From NCBI RefSeq assembly GCF_023715105.1, contig NZ_JAMBNO010000008.1, positions 62,001-126,000 on the forward strand: a stretch of 64,000 nucleotides of DNA, written 5' to 3'. The notes beneath the pieces were generated by a model. It saw only the letters and a program-made list of their open reading frames with translations. It had not been told where the DNA came from and searched no databases. The stretch's first letter is position 1, and every line of letters starts with the position of its first letter. The position numbers and the translations under genes are program-made. Source of the DNA: Hydrogenophaga intermedia. GTDB lineage: Bacteria; Pseudomonadota; Gammaproteobacteria; Burkholderiales; Burkholderiaceae_C. Shown piece by piece: positions 51,857-61,863 of this stretch.

Positions 51857-53515
51857 ATGAACCCCATGAACATCTACGACCAGCACCTCGACCGCAACCC
51901 CGCCAACCACGTGGCGCTCTCGCCCGTGAGCTTCGTGGAGCGAACGGCGGAGATCTTTGGCGACATGCCCGCGGTGATTCACGGCGCGCGGCGCTACACC
52001 TGGGCGCAGGTGCGCGATCGCTCGGCCCGTCTGGCCGCGGCGCTGCGTGCGCTGGGCGTGGGCCAGGGCGACACGGTGAGCACGCTGCTGCCCAACACCC
52101 CCGAGATGGCCGAGGCGCACTACGCCATTCCCGCGCTGGGTGCGGTCATCAACACGCTCAACACCCGGCTCGACGCCCCGCTGCTCGCCTGGCAGATGAA
52201 CCACTGCGAGGCGAAGGTGCTGATCACCGACCGCGAGTTCGCCCCGGTGGTGGCGAAGGCGCTCGCGGCGCTGGCCGAGATGGGCCGCCGCGTGGTGGTG
52301 ATCGACGTCTGCGACAGCGAATACAGCGGCCCGGGCGACACCCTGGGCACGCACGAGTACGAGGCCTTGCTGGCCGCGCACGAGCCGCTGGCCCGCCTGG
52401 AGGGCCCCACGGACGAATGGAACGCCATCGCCGTGAGCTACACCAGCGGCACCACCGGCGACCCCAAGGGCGTGGTGACGCACCACCGCGGCGCCTACCT
52501 CAACGCGGTGAGCAACGTCGTCACCTGGACGATGCCGCAGTTTCCGCGCTACCTGTGGACGCTGCCCATGTTCCATTGCAATGGCTGGTGTTTCCCCTGG
52601 ACGGTGGCCATGCAGGCCGGCGTGCACGTGTGCCTGCGCCGCGTGGAGCCCGCGGTCATCCTGGCCGCCATGCGCGAGCACGGCGTTGACCACTACTGCG
52701 CCGCGCCCATCGTGCACAACGGGCTCATTGCCGCCGTCGCGGCCGACCCGTCGCTGAAAGACGGCATCGGCGCCGTGCGCGGCATGGTGGCGGGCGCTGC
52801 GCCGCCGGCCTCGATGATCGAGGGCATGGCGCGCATGGGGTTCCAGATCACCCACGTGTATGGCCTCACCGAGGTCTACGGCCCGGCGGCGGTGGCCGCG
52901 GCGCGCCCGACCTGGGCCGTGGCCGAGCTGGGCGAGCAGGTGCGCCTGAACGGCCGCCAGGGCGTGCGCTACCCGCTGCAGGAGGGCATGACCGTGATGA
53001 ACCCCGAGACCATGCAGGAAGTGCCCGCCGACGGCCAGACCATGGGCGAGATCATGTTCCGCGGCAACATCGTGATGAAGGGCTACCTGAAGAACCCCTT
53101 GTCCACCGCCAAGGCGTTCGAGGGCGGCTGGTTCCACACCGGCGACCTGGCCGTGCTCGAGCCCGACCGCTACGTGAAGATCAAGGACCGCAGCAAGGAC
53201 ATCATCATCAGCGGCGGCGAGAACATCAGCTCCATCGAGGTGGAGGACGCCCTCTACCGCCACCCCGCGGTGATGGCCTGCGCCGTGGTGGCCCGGCCCG
53301 ACCCGAAGTGGGGCGAAAGCCCGCTGGCCTATGTGGAACTGCGGCCCGGCGCCGAGGTGAGCGCCGCCGACCTGATTGCCCACTGCCGCACGCTGCTGGC
53401 CGGCTACAAGGTGCCCAAGGAGGTTCGCTTCGAGCCCATCCCCAAGACCAGCACCGGCAAGATCCAGAAGTTCGAGCTGCGCCAGCGCGCCAAGAGCGCC
53501 AACGCCATCGAATGA
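51857..53515 (+). CDS. Acyl-CoA synthetase (AMP-forming ligase)
   Basis: A 552-residue ANL-superfamily ligase that activates a carboxylic acid with ATP and CoA. The P-loop is 'VSYTSGTTGDPKGV', the central aromatic/Gly motif is 'QITHVYGLTEVYGP', the hinge is 'GWFHTGDLAVLEPDRYVKIK' followed by 'DRSKDIIISGGENIS', and the catalytic C-terminal Lys is in 'KTSTGKIQKFELRQ'. The pattern is that of medium-chain or DMSP/methylmercaptopropionate-type ligases. The ATG at 51857 has a second ATG 9 bp downstream. It heads a plus-strand set with an enoyl-CoA hydratase 20 bp later. Specificity unknown. Confidence 0.9.
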   Translation: MNPMNIYDQHLDRNPANHVALSPVSFVERTAEIFGDMPAVIHGARRYTWAQVRDRSARLAAALRALGVGQGDTVSTLLPNTPEMAEAHYAIPALGAVINTLNTRLDAPLLAWQMNHCEAKVLITDREFAPVVAKALAALAEMGRRVVVIDVCDSEYSGPGDTLGTHEYEALLAAHEPLARLEGPTDEWNAIAVSYTSGTTGDPKGVVTHHRGAYLNAVSNVVTWTMPQFPRYLWTLPMFHCNGWCFPWTVAMQAGVHVCLRRVEPAVILAAMREHGVDHYCAAPIVHNGLIAAVAADPSLKDGIGAVRGMVAGAAPPASMIEGMARMGFQITHVYGLTEVYGPAAVAAARPTWAVAELGEQVRLNGRQGVRYPLQEGMTVMNPETMQEVPADGQTMGEIMFRGNIVMKGYLKNPLSTAKAFEGGWFHTGDLAVLEPDRYVKIKDRSKDIIISGGENISSIEVEDALYRHPAVMACAVVARPDPKWGESPLAYVELRPGAEVSAADLIAHCRTLLAGYKVPKEVRFEPIPKTSTGKIQKFELRQRAKSANAIE

Positions 53516-53534
53516 GACACACCGCGAGACGACC

Positions 53535-54332
53535 ATGAACGACCGACTGAACCCCGACATCGCCAGCGAACCGCTGCGCTACGAGCGCGACGCCCGCGGC
53601 GTCATCACCCTCACGCTCAACCGCGCGCAGGCCTTCAACGCCTTGAGCGAAAGCATGCTGGCCGCGCTGCAGGCCGCCATGGAGCGCGTGGCCGCCGACG
53701 ACAGCGCACGCGTGGTGGTGATCGCCGCGGAAGGCAAGGCCTTCTGCGCCGGGCACGACTTGAAGGAGATGCGCGCCGAGCCCTCGCTCGACTACTACCA
53801 GCGCCTGTTCGCGCAGTGCAGCCGCTTCATGCTGGCCCTGCAGCAACTGCCGGTGCCGGTGATTGCGCAGGTGCAGGGCATTGCCACGGCGGCGGGCTGC
53901 CAGCTCGTGGCCATGTGCGACCTGGCCGTGGCCGTGCGCGAGGCGAAGTTCGCCGTGAGCGGCGTGAACCTGGGCCTGTTCTGCAGCACGCCCAGCGTGG
54001 CGCTCAGCCGCAACCTCGGCCGCAAGGCCGCTTTCGAGATGCTCGTCACCGGCGGCTTCATCAGCGCCGACGAAGCGAAGGACAAGGGCCTCATCAACCG
54101 CGTGGTGGACGCCGGCGAACTGCAGGCCGAGGTGGCGAAGCTTGTGGACAGCATCCTCGCCAAACCGCGCGTGGCCATTGCCGCCGGCAAGGGCCTGTTC
54201 TACCGGCAACTGGAAACCGGCATCGCCGACGCCTACGAAGACGCGGCCCGCACCATGGCCTGCAACATGATGGACGCCAGTGCGCTGGAAGGCGTGCAGG
54301 CCTTCATCGACAAACGCAAGCCGAACTGGTGA
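53535..54332 (+). CDS. Enoyl-CoA hydratase/isomerase family protein
   Basis: A 265-residue crotonase-fold protein. The oxyanion-hole segments are 'GKAFCAGHDLKEMRAEPSL' and 'QGIATAAGCQLVAMCDLAVA', with 'FGVNLGLFCSTPSVALSR'-like sequence ('SGVNLGLFCSTPSVALSR') in the third region. Length is normal. Its partner genes, an acyl-CoA ligase before and a quinone-reductase-like enzyme overlapping its stop, suggest a short acyl-CoA degradation unit. True hydratase activity requires two Glu residues that I cannot place with certainty, so isomerase or lyase function is possible. Confidence 0.87.
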   Translation: MNDRLNPDIASEPLRYERDARGVITLTLNRAQAFNALSESMLAALQAAMERVAADDSARVVVIAAEGKAFCAGHDLKEMRAEPSLDYYQRLFAQCSRFMLALQQLPVPVIAQVQGIATAAGCQLVAMCDLAVAVREAKFAVSGVNLGLFCSTPSVALSRNLGRKAAFEMLVTGGFISADEAKDKGLINRVVDAGELQAEVAKLVDSILAKPRVAIAAGKGLFYRQLETGIADAYEDAARTMACNMMDASALEGVQAFIDKRKPNW

Positions 54333-54340
54333 CCGCGCGC

Positions 54341-55330
54341 ATGAAAGCCGCTTTCTACGAAGCCGTGGGCCCGGCGAAAGAGGTCCTGCGTATCGCCAAC
54401 ATTCCCGAGCCGCAACCCGCCCCCGGCGAGGTGCGCGTGCGCGTGCAATGGTCGGGCGTGAACCCGTCCGACGTGAAAACACGCGCCGGCCTGCGCAGCA
54501 AGACCTTGCCATTCCCGCGCATCGTGCCGCACAGCGACGGTAGCGGCGTGATCGACGCCGTGGGCGAGGGCGTTGACCGATCGCGCATCGGCGAACGCGT
54601 GTGGGTGTGGAACGCCGCCTGGGGCCGCGCGCACGGCACCGCCTGCGAGGCGCTGTGCCTGCCGCAGCAACAGGCCGTGCGTCTGCCCGACAACGTGAGC
54701 GGCGAAGCCGGCGCCTGCCTGGGCATCCCCGCGCTCACCGCGCTGCACGCGGTGTTGATGGACGGCGGCGTGGCCGGCAAGACCGTGCTGGTGGCCGGTG
54801 GCGCGGGTGCCGTCGGCCACTACGCGGTGCAGATGGCCAGCCAACTCGGCGCGGCGCGTGTCATCAGCACCGTGAGCACGCCGCAGAAAGCCGCCATCGC
54901 GCGCGAGGCCGGCGCCGACGATGTGGTGAACTACAAGACCGAGCCCCTGGTGCAGCGAATGGCCGAGCTCACGCAAGGGCAGGGCGTGGACCGCATCATC
55001 GAACTCGACATGGCCGCTAACGCCGCCGCCAACCTGGACATGCTCAAGCCCAACGGCGAATGCGTGGCGTACGGCAGCGGTGCGTCGCCCATGGCGGTGC
55101 CGTTCTACCCACTGATCGTGAAGAACCTGCAGCTCAAGTTCTTCATGGTCTATCACCTGACGGCGGCGGACCGCGCGCGCGCCACCAGCACCCTCACGCG
55201 CCTGCTTGAACGCGGCGCGCTGCAACACCTGATCGACCAGCGCCTGCCGCTGGAGCAGATTGCCGCCGCACACGAGCGCGTGGAAAGCGGGCAGGCCGTG
55301 GGCAACGTGGTGCTGCACGTGGGTGAATGA
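54341..55330 (+). CDS. NADPH:quinone reductase-like zinc-independent dehydrogenase
   Basis: A 329-residue medium-chain dehydrogenase/reductase of the quinone oxidoreductase (Qor) type. It has 'KAAFYEAVGPAKEVLRIANI', 'WSGVNPSDVKTRAGLR', and the cofactor motif 'VLVAGGAGAVGHYAVQMASQ'. The structural-zinc cysteines of alcohol dehydrogenases are lacking. The ATG at 54341 is used; a GTG at 54329 overlaps the hydratase stop and is possible. Co-direction and near-zero spacing with the hydratase gene suggest co-expression. Confidence 0.87.
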   Translation: MKAAFYEAVGPAKEVLRIANIPEPQPAPGEVRVRVQWSGVNPSDVKTRAGLRSKTLPFPRIVPHSDGSGVIDAVGEGVDRSRIGERVWVWNAAWGRAHGTACEALCLPQQQAVRLPDNVSGEAGACLGIPALTALHAVLMDGGVAGKTVLVAGGAGAVGHYAVQMASQLGAARVISTVSTPQKAAIAREAGADDVVNYKTEPLVQRMAELTQGQGVDRIIELDMAANAAANLDMLKPNGECVAYGSGASPMAVPFYPLIVKNLQLKFFMVYHLTAADRARATSTLTRLLERGALQHLIDQRLPLEQIAAAHERVESGQAVGNVVLHVGE

Positions 55331-55354
55331 CGGCCGATTGAACAAGACCTTCAC

Positions 55355-55819
55355 ATGCAAGACGACATCCCCACCCTGCGGCGCGTGCTCAAGGCCTGCC
55401 GCACCGTTGCCGTGGTCGGCCTCTCGGCCGAATGGCACCGGCCCAGCTACTTCGCGGCCAAGTACATGCAGGAGCATGGCTACCGCATCGTGCCCGTGAA
55501 CCCCAAGTACCCCGAGATCCTGGGCGAGAAGAGTTACGCGCGGCTTGAAGACATCCCCTTCCCGGTGGACATGGTCGACGTGTTCCGCAAGGAGCAGGAC
55601 ATCCCGCCCATTGCGCAAAGCGCCGTGGCCATCCGCGCGAAGTGCCTGTGGCAACAGCTCGGCCTGAAGAGCGAGGAAGCCGACCGCATCGCCACCGCCG
55701 CCGGCCTGGACAGCATCTGGGACCGCTGCGTGAAGATCGAACACGCGCGCCTGTTCGGCGGGCTCAACTGGGCTGGCGTGAACACGCAGGTCATCTCGGC
55801 CAAACGCCCGATCGTCTGA
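55355..55819 (+). CDS. CoA-binding domain protein (YccU-like)
   Basis: A 154-residue single Rossmann-like CoA-binding domain. The family pattern is 'LKACRTVAVVGLSAEWHRPS', 'YMQEHGYRIVPVNPKYPEIL', 'DIPFPVDMVDVFRKEQDIPP' and 'CLWQQLGLKSEEADRIATAA'. Stand-alone members are widespread and uncharacterised. It follows the reductase gene by 24 bp and precedes metY by 47 bp, in which a dispersed repeat lies. Confidence 0.9.
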   Translation: MQDDIPTLRRVLKACRTVAVVGLSAEWHRPSYFAAKYMQEHGYRIVPVNPKYPEILGEKSYARLEDIPFPVDMVDVFRKEQDIPPIAQSAVAIRAKCLWQQLGLKSEEADRIATAAGLDSIWDRCVKIEHARLFGGLNWAGVNTQVISAKRPIV

Positions 55820-55826
55820 ACCAACA

Positions 55827-55853
55827 TCCGTTCGGGCTGAGCTTGTCGAAGCC
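55827..55853. repeat. Dispersed 'TTCGGGCTGAGCTTGTCGAAGCC' type repeat
   Basis: The segment around CTGAGCTTGTCGAAG between the CoA-binding gene and metY matches a short repeat that I know as high-copy in Comamonadaceae and some other proteobacteria; in one frame it reads 'PFGLSLSKP' and on the other strand 'STSSARTD'. The core is an imperfect dyad centred on AGCTTGTCGAAG. Only this one copy is present in the window. Confidence 0.6.
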
Positions 55854-55866
55854 CTCGTCACACCCC

Positions 55867-57150
<1,284 letters not shown>

Positions 57151-57160
57151 GGGAGCCCAC

Positions 57161-57961
57161 ATGCACCCCATCACCCATGAAGCTGCCCGCCTGCTGTGGG
57201 CCGCGCGCCAGCAAGGCACCGTCATCGACGCACTGCCCGACGCACTGCGCCCCCACACCGAAGCGCAAGGCCACGCCATCCAGGCCGCACTGCCCGACGT
57301 GGCGCAAGACACCGTGGTCGGCTGGAAAATCGCCGCCACCAGCGCCGCCGGGCAAGCCCACATCCAGGTGGACGGACCGCTTGCCGGCCGCATCCTCAGC
57401 GGCTTCGTGCACCCCATGGGCAGCACACTGTCGCTGCAGGGCAACCGCATGCGCGTGGTCGAGCCCGAGTTTGCCTTTCGTATGCGGGCTGACCTGCCGC
57501 CACGCGAGCAGCCGTACACCCAGGCCGAGGTGCTGGCCGCCGTCGCCACCCTGCACCCCGCCTTCGAGCTGCCCGATTCGCGCTTCGCCGACTTCACCCG
57601 CGCCGGCAAGGCGCAACTCATCGCCGACGACTCATGCGCCGGCCGCTTCCTCTTCGGCCCCGCTGCGCCACAAGCCTGGCGCAGCATGGACCTGGCCGCC
57701 CACCCGGTGCATGCCACCGTCACCGGCGCCGACGGCCTTCCGCGCTACACAGGCGACGGCGAGGGCAGGGCATTGCTCGGTGATCCGCGCACGGCGCTCA
57801 CCTGGCTGGCCAACGAGCTGTCAGCGCTGGGCATCGGCCTGAAGGCCGGCGACTGGGCGTCGTGCGGGACCTGCATGGTGCCACTGCAGGTGCAGGAAAG
57901 GGATCGGGTGGTGGCGGACTACGGGGTGTTCGGGAGGATCGAGGTTGCGGTGTCGGACTGA
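57161..57961 (+). CDS. 2-keto-4-pentenoate hydratase family protein (MhpD-like)
   Basis: A 266-residue fumarylacetoacetase-fold hydratase. The metal-binding acidic motif is 'VVEPEFAFRMRADLP', preceded by 'VVGWKIAATSAAGQ' and followed by 'PAFELPDSRFADF' and 'VLL'-free C-terminal 'LANELSALGIGLKAGDWASC'. Relatives hydrate 2-oxopent-4-enoate after meta cleavage of catechols or decarboxylate 4-oxalocrotonate. No extradiol dioxygenase is in the window, so its pathway is unclear. It starts 10 bp after metY. Confidence 0.85.
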   Translation: MHPITHEAARLLWAARQQGTVIDALPDALRPHTEAQGHAIQAALPDVAQDTVVGWKIAATSAAGQAHIQVDGPLAGRILSGFVHPMGSTLSLQGNRMRVVEPEFAFRMRADLPPREQPYTQAEVLAAVATLHPAFELPDSRFADFTRAGKAQLIADDSCAGRFLFGPAAPQAWRSMDLAAHPVHATVTGADGLPRYTGDGEGRALLGDPRTALTWLANELSALGIGLKAGDWASCGTCMVPLQVQERDRVVADYGVFGRIEVAVSD

Positions 57962-57968
57962 CCTCGCA

Positions 57969-59264
57969 TCAAGGAATCGGATACGGCATGTCATCCGGTG
58001 TGTTGAGCGCGAGGTCCCGGTAGTGCGACCGCCAGCGATCGGGAGGAAAGCTCGCCGGGTCGCGCGGGGCGAGGTGTTGCACGATGTCGAAGTGGTTGAC
58101 CTTGTGGCCCACCGGCACTTCGTCCAGCCGCGCCGTGCCCTTGATGTGCGACATGATGGTGCGGCACACCAGCGCGTAGGCCCACGGAGACGAGCCAATG
58201 CCGTCCAGGCCGACGCCCGGGAAATACAGGTTGGCTGCATCGAGGCTGCGAACGATGCAGCCGCAGCGCGTCGCCAGTTCATCCACCGTGCGGATGGAGA
58301 CGATGGCTGGCGACGCGAAGTACGACAGATCGATGCCGTAGCCGGTGCCCCAGAGCAGCAGATCGGTTTTCACTGTCTGCCCGTTCGACAGCGCCACCGT
58401 GTCGCCGGTGATGCTGTCCACGCTGGCGTGGTGGCGCTCGATGTCCGCGTAGTGCTCCAGCATGCCGGGGCGCCCGGGAATGAGCTGGTCGCGCAGCACG
58501 TCGAAGGGCTGCGTGGGCATGATGTCGGTGATGCCGAACTTCTGGTAGCGCTCGCGCATGTCGGCGCCGATGGCGGCGCTTTGCTGCTCGGCTGTCATGC
58601 CGCTGGCCTGCAGGCGGGCAAAGCCGCGCACGCTGCCGGCCACGTGCTTGGGTTTGCGCGTGGGCACAAACCAGCGCGTGCCCCGAAAGGCCCAGGTCAG
58701 GCGCCGCGCGCCGTGCTGAATGCACAGTTCCAGCAGGTCAAAGGCCGAGGCGCCGCCGCCCACCACCAGGACGTCGCGGCCACTCAACAGGCCGGGGTCT
58801 CGCAGGGCGCTCGAATGGAATTCGCGCACCGTGCTGCCCGTGCGCGCGCATGCAGGGATGTTCGGCGTGTTGTGTGCGCCCGTGGCCGCCACCAGGTGCC
58901 GCGCCTGCACCAGGCCCTGGGGCGTGGTCAGTTCCCAGCCGGCGGCATCCGCTCGCGCCGACTGCACCGGTGTGTTCAGCTGGATGCCGTCGGCCAGTCC
59001 GAAGTGCTCGACCCAGGCTTCGATGTTGGCCAGGATGTGCGGCTGGGTCGCCCCCTGCAACGGCAGATGGCCCAACTGCCAGTCTGCGGTGCTGATCTGG
59101 ATGTCCTGCCAGGCGGGGAGGTCGCGCCACAGCCCGCCCACGCGACCCTGGCGCTCCAGCACCACGGCGTCCAGCCCGGCCCGGCGCGCATAGGCCAGTG
59201 CCACGATGCCGGCCAGGCCGCCGCCCACGATGGCCACGTCGAATCGCTTGCCAGTGATCTGCAC
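57969..59264 (-). CDS. FAD/NADPH flavin-containing monooxygenase-like protein
   Basis: A 431-residue two-dinucleotide-fold flavoprotein. The FAD motif is 'FDVAIVGGGLAGIVALAYA' and the NADPH motif 'RDVLVVGGGASAFDLLELC'; 'LLLWGTGYGIDLSYF' is the late ATG-like motif of FMO and CzcO-type proteins. Such enzymes oxidise N or S atoms or ketones. I chose GTG at 59264 because a perfect AGGAGG lies 5 nt upstream (minus strand), whereas the ATG at 59294 has none and adds 10 unmatched residues. It is convergent with the hydratase gene and isolated in function. Confidence 0.85.
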   Translation of the reverse strand: MQITGKRFDVAIVGGGLAGIVALAYARRAGLDAVVLERQGRVGGLWRDLPAWQDIQISTADWQLGHLPLQGATQPHILANIEAWVEHFGLADGIQLNTPVQSARADAAGWELTTPQGLVQARHLVAATGAHNTPNIPACARTGSTVREFHSSALRDPGLLSGRDVLVVGGGASAFDLLELCIQHGARRLTWAFRGTRWFVPTRKPKHVAGSVRGFARLQASGMTAEQQSAAIGADMRERYQKFGITDIMPTQPFDVLRDQLIPGRPGMLEHYADIERHHASVDSITGDTVALSNGQTVKTDLLLWGTGYGIDLSYFASPAIVSIRTVDELATRCGCIVRSLDAANLYFPGVGLDGIGSSPWAYALVCRTIMSHIKGTARLDEVPVGHKVNHFDIVQHLAPRDPASFPPDRWRSHYRDLALNTPDDMPYPIP

Positions 59265-59354
59265 GAGGCCTCCTGGGCGATGGAATCGCCGCATGATGCC
59301 TCAGGCAGATGGCGCCTGCCAGCGCAAGGCGCACGGCGTCCACACACCCGCCAT

Positions 59355-59753
59355 TCATTCCTGCTGAGCCAGTCGCTTCAGCGCTTGCATCGCATCGTCC
59401 AGTCTGTCCTCCCGCACGAACAGTTGGTCGTGATGAAACGCCGACACGACATTGCAGGCAACGCCCACAGCGGCCAGCGCCGCGCTGATCCGCGCCAGGA
59501 AGCCCACCGCGTCCAGCGCCGAATGCACCGTGACCGTGACCATGCGGCATTCGAACTGGTGGGGGAGCCCGAGCACCTTCGCCTGCTGCAGCGGCACGAT
59601 GGCGGTGAGGCCTTCGGCTTCGTGGAAGGTGCCCACGGGCGTGAGGCCGGGCGATAGCTGGTGGTCGGGGAAGCTGCAGTAGGTGAAGACCTCGGGATGC
59701 ACCTCGGGGGTCATCTGTTGCAGCAGTGTCGATAGATCGCGTTCGCCCTGCAT
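59355..59753 (-). CDS. ACT-domain protein
   Basis: A 132-residue protein with a tandem of small ACT-like folds. Recognisable are 'HPEVFTYCSFPDHQLSPGL', 'TFHEAEGLTAIVPLQQA', and the C-terminal ACT segment 'FLARISAALAAVGVACNVVS' with 'HHDQLFVREDRLDDAMQALK'. Homologues are widespread small proteins with a presumed ligand-binding role. It stands alone after the monooxygenase gene on the same strand. Confidence 0.82.
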   Translation of the reverse strand: MQGERDLSTLLQQMTPEVHPEVFTYCSFPDHQLSPGLTPVGTFHEAEGLTAIVPLQQAKVLGLPHQFECRMVTVTVHSALDAVGFLARISAALAAVGVACNVVSAFHHDQLFVREDRLDDAMQALKRLAQQE

Positions 59754-59769
59754 GCTGTCTCACTTCCGG

Positions 59770-60087
59770 TCATGCCATTGCACCGAGCCGTGCCAGCAGT
59801 TCCGCAATTGGTGGCGTGACGTAGGTGCGGACCAGGCGCAAGTAAAGGACCGCTCCGATCACCAGCAGCAGGCCGAACAGGCCACCTTTTGCCGCCCATG
59901 CGTTGATCCTCGTACTGAGAAAGATCGGAGCAACCAGAAGAATGTCGATGAGGACGGGGTAGATGCGCCCGGACAACGCGAGCAGGGCCACCACGGCGAG
60001 CAGCACCAGAACCGCAACCAACCTGGGCCAGGTTCGTGCTTTCGGCGGCAGCGGAATGTTCAGGCTGCTGGGTGCAAGGGGTGTCAT
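59770..60087 (-). CDS. Small integral membrane protein of unknown function
   Basis: A 105-residue protein with two to three hydrophobic helices ('LVAVLVLLAVVALLALSG', 'LIDILLVAPIFLSTRI', 'LFGLLLVIGAVLYLRLV'). I do not recognise a family. The ATG at 60087 overlaps the stop of the upstream zinc-ribbon gene (ATGA, 60084-60087), which supports it as a genuine co-translated gene. Confidence 0.7.
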   Translation of the reverse strand: MTPLAPSSLNIPLPPKARTWPRLVAVLVLLAVVALLALSGRIYPVLIDILLVAPIFLSTRINAWAAKGGLFGLLLVIGAVLYLRLVRTYVTPPIAELLARLGAMA

Positions 60088-60482
60088 ACGCGCAGCGACA
60101 TCAGGATGACGATCCACAGCGACACGCAGGCAGCCGCATACGCGAGACAGACGGCCAGGCGGGTCATCCCTCGCCACGCTGGGCGATTTCCGATGAGATG
60201 CAGACCCGGAATCAGCAGGAAGGGCGAGAAGAACAGGCCGGTGATGGGAGCATTCCCACCCAACGCTCCCACGACCACGGGGCCCCAGAAGGGCAGCAGC
60301 AGTGCCGCCCATTGGTAGAGACGATTCTTCAGAACCCCCGAAGCGAAGCCCCAGCCCGACTCGCTGGGGGCAATGCCACTCAATGGCGAGCGCAAGGTGC
60401 CGCGCGTGTAGCCGATGCCGCAGTACGGGCAGCTCTCAGCGCTGAGCGATACCGGTTTGCGGCAGTTGAAGCAGACGGACAT
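60084..60482 (-). CDS. Zinc-ribbon membrane protein of unknown function
   Basis: A 132-residue protein with an N-terminal CxxC...CxxC zinc ribbon ('CFNCRKPV...CPYCGIGY', residues 4-24) and two or three hydrophobic helices ('QWAALLLPFWGPVVVGALGG', 'LFFSPFLLIPGLHLIG', 'VCLAYAAACVSLWIVILM'). The layout resembles small cytoplasm-facing zinc-ribbon membrane proteins of unknown role. It overlaps the next small membrane protein by 4 bp, so the two probably work together. Confidence 0.75.
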   Translation of the reverse strand: MSVCFNCRKPVSLSAESCPYCGIGYTRGTLRSPLSGIAPSESGWGFASGVLKNRLYQWAALLLPFWGPVVVGALGGNAPITGLFFSPFLLIPGLHLIGNRPAWRGMTRLAVCLAYAAACVSLWIVILMSLRV

Positions 60483-60523
60483 CTGAAAGGCGTGACGGGG
60501 CGTGTGTGCCGCGCATCGTAGCG

Positions 60524-60991
60524 CTAGGGCTCGTCGCGAAGGGCACCCGTATCGGGCCAGTTCGCTTCTTTCAGCAGTCGCAGCGTCTCGGTATCCGGCT
60601 CGCCGCCATAGAACACATCGAGCGCCTTCGTGAAGCACGGCTCCCCGGGTGCCACCGCGGCAAACAGCGTCAGGCACGATCGCAGCTTCATCGCGTCCAC
60701 CTCGCCCAGCATCTCCACCGCGGTCTTGTCGGGGTGGCTCAGCTGGGCGTGCACGCATTCGATGAGCCGCGGGCCGAGCACGGGGTGGGCCAGGTAGTCG
60801 GCCGCTTCCTGCCGGTCTGCGACGCCGTATTCGCGCGCCATTTGGCTGCGGCCCAGTTCGCGCAGTTGCGGCAGCACGTACCAGATCCAGTGCGTGCGCT
60901 TCTTGCCGGCGCGCAGTTCGGCCAGGGCTTGCGGGTAGTCGCGCGCCTGGGCGGTGACGAAGCGGTCGAGGCCGGATGGGGCGGGGTTCAT
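60524..60991 (-). CDS. DUF1810 (YbiA-neighbour type) protein
   Basis: A 155-residue protein of the DUF1810 family. The pattern 'LDRFVTAQARDYPQALAELR', 'GKKRTHWIWYVLPQLRELG' and 'AADYLAHPVLGPRLIECV' is unmistakable. The family is calpastatin-like in old annotation, without a proven function. The ATG at 60991 fits the family start; an upstream ATG at 61024 adds 11 unmatched residues. Confidence 0.88.
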   Translation of the reverse strand: MNPAPSGLDRFVTAQARDYPQALAELRAGKKRTHWIWYVLPQLRELGRSQMAREYGVADRQEAADYLAHPVLGPRLIECVHAQLSHPDKTAVEMLGEVDAMKLRSCLTLFAAVAPGEPCFTKALDVFYGGEPDTETLRLLKEANWPDTGALRDEP

Positions 60992-61089
60992 GAGCGTGGC
61001 GCAGGGGCAGGGCCTGCCGTGCATGATGCCGCCTCTGCCCGCGCACGCCCAGCCGGAACTTGCCCCCCACGCCCCCGCTCACATCGCCC

Positions 61090-61863
61090 ATGCCTTCCGC
61101 CACGCCCCCCCAGAATCACTCCCGTCCCCCACAACCCCCGCACGCCCTGATCGAGGCCGATGGCCTGTCGATGCACTACGCCATGGGCCCGCGCCAGGTT
61201 GCGGTGCTGCGCGACGTGAGCTTGCGCATCGAGGCCGGCACGCGGGTGGCCATTGCGGGGCCTTCCGGCTCGGGCAAGACCTCGCTGTTGCTGCTGCTGG
61301 CCGGGCTGGAGCGGCCGGCGGCCGGGCGCATCTGCATCGACGGCGTGGACCTGGGCGCGCTCGGCAGCGACGGCCTGGCCGATCTGCGGCGCGAGCGCAT
61401 CGGCATCGTGTTCCAGAGTTTTCATTTGCTGCCCAGCCTGAGCGCGCTGGACAACGCGGCCCTGCCGCTGCAGATGGCCGGCGCCAGCGGCGCGCGCGAG
61501 GCCGCGGCCGCCATGCTGCAGCGCGTGGGCCTGGGCGAGCGGCTGCACCACAAGCCCAGCCAGCTCTCGGGCGGGGAGCAGCAGCGCGTGGCGATTGCGC
61601 GCGCGCTGGTGCACCGCCCGCGCCTGCTGCTGGCCGACGAGCCCACCGGCAACCTCGACGACCACACCGCCGAGGCGGTGCGCGAGCTGCTGTTCGCGCT
61701 CAACCGCGAGCTGGGCACGACGCTGGTGCTGGTGACGCACGACCTCGATTTCGCCGCGCGCTGCGACCGCGTGCTGCGGTTGCACGATGGGCAGTTGCAT
61801 GAGACGCCGCCTTCCACGATGACCCCCGGCCACGCGGAGGCGGCGCATGCCCTTTCTGCTTGA
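61090..61863 (+). CDS. ABC transporter ATP-binding protein (YbbA/LolD-like)
   Basis: A 257-residue ATPase: Walker A 'GPSGSGKTS', signature '[14 protein letters not shown]', Walker B '[13 protein letters not shown]' and H-loop '[13 protein letters not shown]'. It belongs to the LolD/YbbA clade that partners FtsX-type permeases. The ATG at 61090 is preferred; 61060 is possible, and the first about 20 residues are Pro-rich and not conserved. Its stop overlaps the start of the permease gene by 17 bp. Confidence 0.88.
   Translation: MPSATPPQNHSRPPQPPHALIEADGLSMHYAMGPRQVAVLRDVSLRIEAGTRVAIAGPSGSGKTSLLLLLAGLERPAAGRICIDGVDLGALGSDGLADLRRERIGIVFQSFHLLPSLSALDNAALPLQMAGASGAREAAAAMLQRVGLGERLHHKPSQLSGGEQQRVAIARALVHRPRLLLADEPTGNLDDHTAEAVRELLFALNRELGTTLVLVTHDLDFAARCDRVLRLHDGQLHETPPSTMTPGHAEAAHALSA

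Noticed and set aside
55820..55866. Possible SAM riboswitch upstream of metY
   Set aside because: Only 47 bp separate metY from the preceding gene, mostly taken by the dispersed repeat; no riboswitch fold can be fitted.
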